Positions 48,222 through 64,000 of a stretch of 64,000 nt of DNA are shown here, one piece after another. The DNA lies in NCBI GenBank assembly GCA_947561715.1, contig OX387203.1:4340001-4404000 (forward strand). Direction: 5' to 3'. The stretch is from Ascidia mentula. Taxonomy: Eukaryota > Chordata > Ascidiacea > Phlebobranchia > Ascidiidae. The position numbers and the translations under genes were made by a program. Position 1 is the first letter of the stretch; the number at the start of each line of letters is the position of its first letter. The notes below the pieces were generated by a model. The model saw nothing but the letters and a program-made list of their open reading frames with translations. It was not told where the DNA came from and did not search any database.

Positions 48222-51200
48222 ATGCGGGCGGGCGCTCTATCCTCCAAAAACGACCTGCTGATAGTTACAGAGTCACATGATCGGAACGACTGCCAGGCCA
48301 GCGGACAAAGAGCCAACAACGAACACACTTTACTTGCAACCACGAAAGCCTATTTTACCTTCATAGTGCTTCTGGCCATTTTGTGCACTGTGCAAATTGG
48401 CTGGAACATGTACCTCACCAAGGAGTTGGCCTCGGTGCGCCAAGACGTAATGTTTCTTAAGCAAGAGCTTGTTTCTCAAAAAAAACCTGCATTTCCTGAT
48501 GATGCTTTCGAGGATGACGGCAGTCGAAACGAAATGATGCAATTTATGGTGAGCAATTATTATATGTCGGCAAACCTCGACAATATTCTAGGTATTCAAC
48601 TTGGATATTAAGTGAAGGGTTTACTTATCAAAAATTTTGCTTGGCAGTTTAGATGAGGAAATGCGTTTGTTGTGAAATGTAAGTTAAATTTTCACCAAAG
48701 TATGTAAACACCTGGCCAATGCTTTTCCACCTTTAAAATGATTTAAACATGCTGTATTTTGTTAGAAGTTTTGCATTTGGTTTTGCAACCAGATTAGTTT
48801 TGTATATGCGTTTAGTAAGGAATTTTCTGCGTAATTGCCGCAACGCACTCGAGATTTGGCATGCTGCCAAAAAACAAATGAAGGTTGAATCAAAAACGTA
48901 AAACGTTGTTTTTAACAGGACCCGTCCACGGGGCAGAGCCAATCCGAACAAAACTTTCCAGCGGGATTAGTGGCAACGGATGTAAATACTCAGAAGCCAA
49001 CAGTTGTTCATGCTCTTGCCAAGCGAAGTGCAGGTAAACTTCCATTGGCACAGGATATGATAAAACAGGCCCCACGAGAGGGGGTGCAGGCCTGCTCGTT
49101 GAAGGGGGCCCATGAGCAGCAAATGGGAGCCCATGGATTAAGGAGTTTCTATCGTAAAAGGCTGGGTTCCACCGTCTAAATTACAACAGGGCCTCGCACA
49201 GGCACATTTTTCACTCTCGAGGGCCCTGCGTCAAAATCATATAGGCCTATGTTAGTACTAGCGTGTCGTTAAAGCACTTGGTGTAGCTATAAGCTCAAAT
49301 GTGGTTAATTGAACCTCCTAATTATTAAGTTCGTAAGCCTGTGACATGGTGTTAATATTCACTTAAAAGAAAACCGTAATGTTGTTAAGGCAAGCATGAC
49401 GCACTAACCCATAACCCAATGTTTTGCACGGTCTGTCGCTTTCCTGACACTTATTGGTTCAATAAGAAATTGCCCACCAGAACACAAGCACTTCAACCCA
49501 CCTACGGGACTTGGACAATTTAATGTATATTTTTGACGGTCGTATTTGATAACGGTTTTCTTTAGGGAGTGGTGAAAGTAACACGGAAAGGTTAAGGACT
49601 TGCGAATGGCCCCAAAAAGTTATGAAACGCTTAAATTTAGTTAATATATTCACTTATTAGGTTTGCAGGCTTGGCAGCCCAGCAAGGACCTGCACAGTGG
49701 GGCGATCCCGCCCATAATGCCATTGCATTAAATATTACTGCGTTGTATTCACTTATTTTAGCATTCTTACGTAGTTACGAAAACACCCATGGTTTATTTT
49801 TTGTGTGATTTAATCTTTCCGTTAGGAAATTTGTTTTACTTTCACCACTTGCTTCAGGCAACACCGACATCCTTGTAAACGTCCCACTGATAACACAATA
49901 TAATTTTGTACGACTCATGTCAGGATTTCTCAAACTTTTATGTTCTCCGAGCGCATTTTGAGAAAGATGTTACTATGCGACTTTTTATGTGCGGCTTTCA
50001 CATTTATTATAAAACAATACACGTGTGATTGTAAATCTTAGGTGACTGTGCTTTATTACGCAACCTCAAAATGAGATTCGACGACTTTAATGAAGTCGCC
50101 ATAGTTTGAGAAGCCCTGATTTATACAACATCACTGGGCTCAAACGATTATAAATATCGTTTTTATTATATTCTTGTTTTATGCAGAGGTTCCTGTTGCC
50201 AAAAGCGGTCGAAAGGGAAGGCGCAAAGGCAAGAAACCGAAAAGGGAGGGGAAAAAGAAAAAAGGTTGGCTTTGTTTAGAAATTGTTTCTTAAAGTTCAT
50301 GGAACGCGATTAAGAACTGTCAAAGTCAGCGAATAACTTCGTGCGTAATTTTTCAAATTTGTTATTGTATAGAGTGTGGACGTCTGCGACGAACAATACG
50401 AAACGCAGTAATGCCAATACCTGCTGGTATTATTGGTTGTATTTTTAGTTTTTTCTTTTAGTTTTCGTTTGAATGCCTACGCATGAAAGTCCGATTTTCT
50501 TTGGTTAAATTCTGTCACCTTTTAATCGAAAATTATGTGAAAATGATATGGACAATTTGTCAACTCAAAACCATTCTTGTCGCATGCTCTGGTGTTTGTT
50601 TTATGTTTCCGTTGGATAAAACCATCGCTGTATTTTGTGTAATTCTCCATACCTTACACTCTTTGTTTTTCTTCTAAAGCTATCGCAATTCACATTCAAG
50701 CGAACGAGGACATTACGAACTATCTCTCTCCAACAGGTAATAGCTAACAAATTAAAATTTACCAAATATGGTTGCTATAGCATTGGTATTAAAAGGTTAT
50801 CCCAGCAATTCTCAAAGTGGACTAAACGCATCAGCTAGCGTGCCTGCAGTAATACAGAAATTTGCCTTATGCTCTGAACTTGATAAAGGGGTAGCCTTGA
50901 GCTGAATTCACTTTTTGGTATCATTGTGGTTGATAGATAAAAGCCATCAAAGCGCAACGGGAAAGGGAGTCAGAAACGCGACCGGCACGGGTATAATGTA
51001 TTTTCTCTATAGATGTGCCCCGTCTATACAACGCAAGCCAAACCTATTGGGTAAAAACGCCGTCATCTTGTTTTTCAGACGGTGAAACCCTAGTGGCGTG
51101 GACGATTCCGCCAGCACCTAGATTCCAAACCGACGAGCTTCTTACGCGTGGATATATAAGGGTTCCAAAAGATGGGTTTTATTTTGTGTACAGTCAGGTA

Positions 51201-52230
51201 AGCTTGGGTGCAAAATATTTGGAGTTGATAACTTTGAAAATTAAAGCCAAATCTGAAATGCTTTGAACCCAGTTAGTGTTCGAAACGTTTACTAATGATT
51301 AACAGCATTTTAGCTTTGGCTTTCATTTTCAGGTAAGCTTATTGTGTTGGTAAAAAGGGCCGTCGGCTTTATCATAGGAAATTACATTGCTTTTGAAACA
51401 AGCATCTGTTACGTATACACTGTATATATGTAAGATTAATATCAGATGTACTAGGAACTATGGACAGTACAGCTACTGATTAGCCTATGTACATGTGGCA
51501 ATTACCTAAATGTTTACTACACTGTAACAAACACGATTGTTTGAATAACCCAACGCAATTTAAAACATGGTTGTTATCGTAATACAAGCTATTGGATGTT
51601 GTGGAATTTATACAGAGGCAAATACGTTTATGCTTATATACAATAAACCTCGGTTAATCCGGATTTGATTTGTCTGAAGTTTTGTTCAATTTAACTAGAT
51701 TCTAATAAATCGAGGTCATCAGGTTTCATATAATAATTGAATATGTATGGACATGTAATGTTATCTTTATTTACTACTGGAAGAATCGGCAAATATTTTG
51801 GTTTATTTTATACAACATTTTTGTATAAAATCAACCAAGAATAACCGGGTATAAATCGACACTTGCGGGTTTGTAATATTTGTTTTATTTGCAAATCATC
51901 ATATTTTTTGGTATTTTCGTAATATGTTGAATCCATCCACCATGGAATAAAACAACATTGTATTTTTTTTAGGTCGTGTTTCAGACCAATTCTATACAGC
52001 ATATGGTGGCTGAAATGGGCGTAAAAACCTTTGGCGCCGAGATATTTTCCAAGTGTCTCTTCTCGCGACCGAACAACGCAACGCCAAATTCCTACGTCAC
52101 GTGTACCTCAAACGGCGTGGTCAAATTAAGCCGAGGACAAGGTATTTCGGTCAAGGTTCGTCCACCCGGGATAACAATACTCATGCGATCCCAGTCGACC
52201 TATTTCGGGGCTTTTTACCTTGGAAAGTAA
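48222..52230 (+). CDS. TNF-superfamily ligand, type II membrane protein
   Basis: Six exons, 339 residues, phases consistent: 48222-48548, 48919-49033, 50187-50264, 50680-50736, 51013-51197, 51973-52230. TNF ligands are trimeric and act on TNF receptors, anchored or after shedding. Seen: a cytoplasmic N-terminus, a transmembrane segment (about 43-63), a heptad-like stalk (ELASVRQDVMFLKQEL), a Lys/Arg-rich exon (KSGRKGRRKGKKPKREGKKK, about 153-172) likely to hold furin-type sites, then a TNF homology domain of about 166 residues. It starts AIHIQAN, contains VPKDGFYFVYSQVVF, a cysteine pair (about 282 and 298) placed like TNF's C145-C177 loop cysteines, and ends FGAFYLGK. AATAAA at 52362. A TNF has been described in Ciona; whether this is that gene needs a sequence match. 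The ATG is the first in frame before the anchor. Confidence 0.88.
49655..49735. repeat. Partial copy of the 40.9-kb SINE family
   Basis: AGGTTTGCAGGCTTGGCAGCC matches the arm at 40972, followed by the reverse complement of 40905-40960 (GGACCTGCACAGTGGGGCGA...). Lies in intron 2 of the TNF-like gene. Confidence 0.55.
51206..51328. mobile_element. Small repeat element in TNF-like intron 5
   Basis: About 123 bp, flanked by the 12-base duplication TCAGGTAAGCTT (51194-51205 and 51329-51340). Contains internal inverted arms (51236-51262 and 51304-51330). Its GGGTGCAAA end and GCTTTGGCTTT block match the element at 58375-58530. The duplication includes the exon 5 splice donor. Confidence 0.65.
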
Positions 52231-55093
52231 AGCGAAGTACTTGGCTTTTCACCTCAATGGAATCCTGTTGTATACTGTGTGGCTTTATCGGCCAGTTTAC
52301 AAGCAGTACTTTTTTCCTGTTAAGTTCAATTTAGCTATTTCGAGAGCTTGGAATTTGTTTAATAAACGTTCATTTGATGTTTCGTAATTACTTTTTAAAC
52401 GTGCTTCTGACCCCGTGACTTCGGGCCACATTTTGGTTAGATTAAGTTCAGTTAGACATCAGTTTACTTTTAAGATTGTAACACATATCTCCACGCAATA
52501 CGTAACTGATTTTGCGTAAATTAAAGTCCATACGTTAGTCCCCTTTTCAAAATCCTTGATACACTGTGTACAAAAATCTTTCAATCTCGACAAGTTCTGC
52601 ATTGCTTGCGTGAAACTACCTTTCAATGCAAAACAACGTATATTTTTTGCCCCAGTGGCAGAATGTTGCTTTTTGTTCCCTGTATAACAGCTGTACATTG
52701 CTTTAATCTTGTGTGCATGCCTTTCATCAATAGTAACTTACTTCTGTTCTTATGTTTAAACTGTAATTGCTTTAATTACTAATTCCATCATGCGACGTCA
52801 AAATTAAAGGAAGTAATTTTTCGTTCACCACATTGTTGCACTTGTGGCCTTCTGGAGGCTTTAGTAGTTCAAAACAGTTTTTAGTTTCACGATTGTTTTG
52901 AGTGATTTAGATTCTCTTGTAAATGTTGTTTCTTAACGTGCCTGGTTAACATTCTTCTATCGATAGCTCTTCTCTATGCATGTAATGATTGTATCGAAAT
53001 CGGTGTAAATGGATGATGCCAACGAAAGTTCCAATTGATTAAATACGCATTTTGTTGTGTTTAGATTGTATAAAGTTCATTGCTCGCATAGCCTTTTTGT
53101 ACATAGTGTTGTGACTTCAATACAGCTATTTCTAGTGAATCGTGAATAATTTTTCTGGGTCGTTGCAAAAACAGGCTACAGCGCACCAATATCCGTTAGA
53201 TAGCAGGGCTTGTGAGCACAAGACTGTACAACAGATACAACATACAATAAACTGCTTAAAATACATGACTGTCTGATTTAACGTGGATGCCTTGCCCAAA
53301 TTTGGAGAAACGGCTGAAATTTTTTTAATAAATATGGCGTTAAGAGAAGTGCACCAAGCATGTGGTAACCGTTCGAATCCGAACAACTTCATTCAATATT
53401 CGACCGAATATTTAATGACGTCATTAATTTGCATAAGGTCTTAAAACACTCGCAATTAAGGTTTTATATTTTTGCTACAGCGACGTGAATCGTTCGTTAA
53501 ATTTGCCAGTTTTTGTCTCTTTTAATCCCACTATTTCCTGCTCAAATATGAAATCCTTACGATTTCAAGGGTTGGTATTTTGCCTGAAAGCATATTGCAT
53601 GTAGGATTCGCTCTCAGTATTCGTATTCGAGCCACACGGCTACTGCATTGTAGGCCTAAAGTTCGGCAAAAAAGAGAACAGCCCAGACAAAAGACCTGTT
53701 AGGTGAATGCTTTACACCTGCTTCTTTCATCATCAAAACAGACAATAAAACATAAAAGACTGTAGGTTACATACACATGAAACATATGGGACCTTGGGAC
53801 AATAAAGGCGTACATTCAAGTCGATTGAAAATTGGATGCGATATGTTTATTATTCGCGCGTATTGTTTATTTTCCATTGCACTTTCAAATAGACACCGTT
53901 CCACAATTAGAGGTTGGTTTGTAGAATGATAAACAGTTTTAAATTTTTTTGTCATTGTATAACTACGCCGGCGTTGACTTATTAGTGTACGTAAAACGAA
54001 ACATTACCTACATGCGTCCTGTAGTGTGGAACCAGGTGGGTAAACCAACCTTTTTACTTTTGATGCAATCACTTTTTTTAATTGAGTGCAGATGTAACAA
54101 CTGTAGCACAAATTTGGTAACTTGAAAATAAAAATGGGGTCTAGTGTTGTGCGTACATAGGTACGTACAATTGTACACTAAACCCTAAAAATGAAAAAAA
54201 AAAATTGCCAAACTGGGTTATAGTGTATTTTTTTTTAAGAAAGTCATAAAATTGTTCCGGGCAGTTTTTGGTTGATTGGATTCAATTTCATAAACAAATA
54301 TCTAAAAACTATGAAGGAATATCGTTCGATTTGAATAGAGCTCTTTGCTATTTGGCTACACTTATTGATGATATGTAAAAAATGCCATAATTTTGAAAAA
54401 TTCATGGTGCACTATGTTTACAATTTCTTGTGCATGCAAAAAAGCAACACCAGAAATCTAATAAACACTTCCAAAATGGAAAAACGTATCAAAAATTTGG
54501 TTTCACAGACTGGCGAAATTTTTTCATATGTTAATATTAATATATTGGTTGATTTTTTGTGCAGTATACCGATAAAATCTTTTATCTGATATGTAAAGTA
54601 TATGATGAATTTATGCCTATAGGCACTTTGCATATCAGGTTTGACCAGAATTTTTTATCCAGTGAGTCAGAGGCAGATAAAACCATGCCTAAAAATTATG
54701 AAACAAAGAAAGATAACGATAAAAGATATGGTACTTTTGCACAAGAAATCCTGGCACTCAAACATTTGTTTCAGGCCCAATAAATTCCCTTTTGAATATC
54801 TTCATCATTGCATGATATTTTTGTGTAACACCCAGTTACAGGTGAATCTATTTACAATTTGTGTATTTATGGATCCTCAGGAAAACATGTTGATGTTACA
54901 GATAGGGATATTTTCCTGTTGCCGTGTGCGTCTATTTCCTGCAAATAAGTACTGGTCTGCATAACCTCTATGTGTTTATATTTAAATGGTTAGTTGTTGT
55001 AAGTTTTTCAGGTTTTTAATAGTTTTGACAGAGCTGCACTAATGTGAATGAAACCAACAAACCGTGTTACTTCATTTGACATCCATCACGAAG
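52231..55093. other. Intergenic, TNF-like gene to kinase
   Basis: 3' UTR and polyadenylation signal of the TNF-like gene at the left; otherwise AT-rich with unsupported short frames. A B-box-like GTTCGAATCC occurs near 53374. The kinase promoter and any 5' UTR exon should lie at the right end. Confidence 0.4.
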
Positions 55094-61000
<5,907 letters not shown>

Positions 61001-63259
61001 ACAACTGCTAGCTGTGCTGGCCTATGTAACCAGGTGGATCGTACCAGTACACCTAAACAAGCCTTCCCTTGCTTGTGCCTGTGTTTATCAAGTAGGGACA
61101 TATTGTTTCCATGCTTAGCTTGCTTACAGTGCCGCCATATGGTATCCTGGAGTTAACATCAGATTGTTAATCATGATTTAGTGGGAAATCATGGGTTTTT
61201 TAGTCCAGGTCAATCATTTTTCTTGGGAAAATAAGGTCTAAGCTGCTTGCAATAATCAACGTTTTTCAGCATCCACTTTCGAAGGTTTTTAAAATTTTGG
61301 GTGATCTTGACTCGATTGTTAATGAAATGCATTCCACACTCAAAGGGCAAACCTGGTATACTTATCGAAGTTGTAGTCCGGTATATACCCTTAAATTAGG
61401 CTTGGTTCATTTTTTTACAATTTATGTTAATGTTACCCAAAATTCATGCATTTTTAATCAAGAACTAGTTTAATCAAAAACAGCACCATACACCTTGTGG
61501 CTTCAAAACGATTTATCGCAAAACCTATTATCCCGAAACATAGACATACAAAGTCACTTCCAATAAATTACCTTTATTTGTACCCACATGTCATTGCTCG
61601 TACCCAAATAAATTGGTTTCCATATTTTAGGCATATTGTTTCTTCAAACACTTGTTATGGTGCAACATGTGTCCCACATTAATTTCATTCTTGCATACTG
61701 CATTATTAAAGTGAATTTGCGCCACCTTGTTGAGCATTTTTGTGTGGTAAATCTGCTTCGTAATATTTTGTCAATACTCCCACTTTAAGTATCTGTTTAT
61801 CATAGACTAAAAGTTGCTTATATCGGCCGCTGAAAATCCTCAGCATTAAACAATTAAATAACCTTACAGCAAAACTTAAAAATAGCCCTTCTGGATGTAT
61901 ACTGTGTTTAATAAACCATGTTAAATTCTGAAAAACTCGCTGACAATCAGTTTGGTTGTTGTTGTTGTTCTCCGTGCAAACAGTAATAATGTAAAACTCA
62001 AATTGCACTTTTACCTGGGGGTTCCACTACATCGCAAAAAGTCCCCAAAACTTCACATTCTGTGCAATTGCCTCCTGTGCCTTTACCCACCCCACTTCCA
62101 TGTGAGTTAACTACATTTGTTGAAGCTGCAAGTCTGCAGACAACTTCTGTTGCCTGGCAAGAAATACCCAACATAGCATACTAGTGTGGTGCCTCACTGT
62201 GCTATTAATTCTCACTAGCTCGATCGCTTTAATATGAATAAGGAAAAGCGTGTCTTGTGCTTTGATGTATCCTAAGTTCATATTCAACCCATATATACAT
62301 AGTATCCAAGTGTTTCCGATTTCTCATGAACAGCGAATTTTTTTGCTGTGTGACCAAACGCACCCAGTGTAATTTTCCGAGCGCGAATCATTTTCATGTG
62401 CTACAGGTCATGTATTGGTGTGTGTGTGTGTGTGTGACATTCTTTCTCAAAAAAGATGTTTTTATAAATACAATTACTGTTATTGATTTCGGAGCAGCTG
62501 CTGGATAAGTATTTAATATATGTATCCCTGTTACATCAAAATAATAGTATGATGGTACTATAATAGGTAATTTCAAAGCAGAACTTACTCAAACTGTGGC
62601 CCTTACTTTGGACTGCACAGATTATTAGTGATATTTTGCAACTTTGGATGGACCAGTATGTTAACAAAAACAAATCTGGGGAAACCATCATCTAGTTCAC
62701 AGCACACAATGCACTCCAAAATCCGGCAAAATTTCTGAAATCTATTCAACTTTGGCATCCAACTTCATCCAGCTTATTATTTAGTCCTGACTGATGATAA
62801 CTTTGTCACGCTGCCTATAGTACTAAAAACTACAGTATGTCGATACTATCAACAGGAACAAGTTGTCTTAAGACTGACCTCAGGACAGGCCGATTTTGTG
62901 ACATAAATACAAGAAGTTTGGTACAGAGCTTTTTCAAAATGCAAGAGAAATGGGTACCACAGGGTAAAGGCAACAATATCCATGTCAACAGCGGTATGAG
63001 GTGAAACTGAATTATCACCTGTGTGTGTACAAAAAAACACAATATTGCACGATGTGTTATTATAAGTAATTGTTCCCATTTGTTGTGGTAATCAAACCAT
63101 GTTCCTTAAAAATTAAATACACCAGTCCATAAAACGGCGCCGCACTCCGTAAAATCCAGGCCAGATAACTAAAATACTGACAAGCACCAAGAAACAGCCA
63201 GGCAACTCAAGCAAAAGGGCATATTTGGCTCGTCAACGAAAACAACATAATTCCTAACT
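61001..63259. other. Convergent intergenic region, kinase to GOLT1B
   Basis: Kinase 3' UTR with AATAAA near 61562. A (TG)n microsatellite of about 20 bases at 62417-62436. Frames on both strands are short and unsupported. No RNA gene seen. Confidence 0.4.
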
Positions 63260-63955
63260 CTAAACCATAGGGTGTTGCCCCTCAAGCTTCTCAGCAAACT
63301 GTAAAAAACAAACAAGGATTAGACTTTAACCTGCACTGTGACCCGCATGTGAGTTTACAGACTTGGAGTGTTTGTCTCACGACCCTAATACCTTGTTAAT
63401 AACTGGAATATTGAACAAACTTCCGATGATTGGAATTCGTCTCAGAAAGTTGATAATCACAGGAAAGAAGCCACTAAAACAGTAATAATATTAATTGTAA
63501 TTAAACAACAAAATATAAATAAATAAAAAGTGCATATAACCCTCGAACACTCAAACAGAGCTAATAAAACTGTATATATATTATGAGTTCTCAAGTAACT
63601 TGACACAAAACACCTTGAACACAAGTAACAATTTTCCTGAGAAAATTTCAAGGTTTAAAACAGGAGTACTAGTTTTCTAAATCCCAAATAAAATTGCCAT
63701 GGTATGATTGGTCTGGTCACCATATGTTTCTGCTCTACTTGTTGCCAACTAGTTATATATATATATATATACATACCTAAATAAAAGGAAAAAACCATAG
63801 GCTTCAACAAGCATGCCAATCAATGGGTAGCCAAGCAGAACAATGAAAATCCCAGTAAAGAAAAATCCACTTGACTTCGCTTTATGTTTTTGGAAGAAAA
63901 AATTAAATGTTCGCTGCAGACCGATGATAAAGGAGAGTCCACTGATGAACAACAA
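63260..63955 (-). CDS. GOLT1B: GOLT1B (Golgi transport 1), C-terminal part
   Basis: Three minus-strand exons, 63955-63777, 63473-63392 and 63298-63260, give the last 99 residues of a protein that is about 138 residues in human. Got1/GOLT1 is a small four-helix membrane protein of ER-Golgi and Golgi-endosome traffic. Seen: LLFISGLSFIIGLQRTFNFF, FFQKHKAKSSGFF, GYPLIGMLVEAYGFFLLF, GFFPVIINFLRRIPIIGS, and the C-terminus EGQHPMV. These match the family helix by helix, with R to S before GFFPV. Phases are consistent (2 then 0). The N-terminal exon(s) lie beyond the right edge of the window. Convergent with the kinase gene. A short (TA)n run lies in the intron near 63753-63770. Confidence 0.93.
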
Positions 63956-64000
63956 CTATATAGAGAATAGTGTATCAACATTTTGTATTTAGCTATATTA

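Noticed and set aside
54365-54964. Overlapping plus-strand frames upstream of the kinase
   Set aside because: AT-driven frames with no motif, no start context and no phase link to the kinase first exon.

Overview
The window looks like a chromosome segment of a tunicate, most likely a Ciona-type ascidian. It is AT-rich, its multi-exon genes have mostly short introns with canonical GT-AG ends, and its proteins are clearly metazoan (TNF ligand, GCKIII kinase, FUT8, GOLT1B). No single base proves the species. Exon models were built by eye from splice signals, unbroken reading phase and family knowledge; none was tested against transcripts.

1-10 kb: a tandemly duplicated unit carries three paralogous genes (A +, B -, C +) for small secreted proteins made of a signal peptide and two copies of a four-cysteine 'GCW...GGWC' domain. 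B and C are divergently transcribed and share about 1.4 kb of upstream DNA holding kappaB-like, CRE, CCAAT and TATA motifs. The first unit lacks a B copy. 10-14.3 kb: two single-exon, membrane-anchored ZU5/UPA-like proteins, both minus strand, with a shared HFSD motif. 14.3-30.6 kb: repeat-rich and without a confident gene. It holds a 26-bp perfect palindrome, a tRNA-like SINE, a ~50-bp minisatellite, a tRNA-like array with 190-bp spacing, a satellite with an exact 190-bp period, and three ~2.3-kb tandem units that each contain part of the satellite and a small recurring minus-strand reading frame.

30.8-42.1 kb: two fucosyltransferase genes on the minus strand, a complete eight-exon FUT8-like (GT23) gene and a six-exon alpha-1,3-fucosyltransferase-like (GT10) gene, separated by a ~1.5-kb tandem duplication with a fold-back insertion. 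42-48 kb: mostly unassigned, with one tentative two-exon membrane protein. 48.2-52.2 kb: a six-exon TNF-superfamily ligand. 55.1-61.0 kb: an eleven-exon GCKIII (STK24/25/26, MST3/4-like) kinase. 63.3-64 kb: the 3' part of a GOLT1B (Golgi transport 1) gene on the minus strand, convergent with the kinase and cut by the window end.

Functional themes are secretion and glycosylation (GOLT1B, two fucosyltransferases, secreted paralogs) and signalling or defence (TNF ligand, ZU5 proteins, kappaB/CRE-like promoters). Linking them into one system would be inference. The most unusual features are the B/C promoter region with a likely lost B gene in unit 1, the ZU5 pair, and the nested 190-bp repeat landscape.
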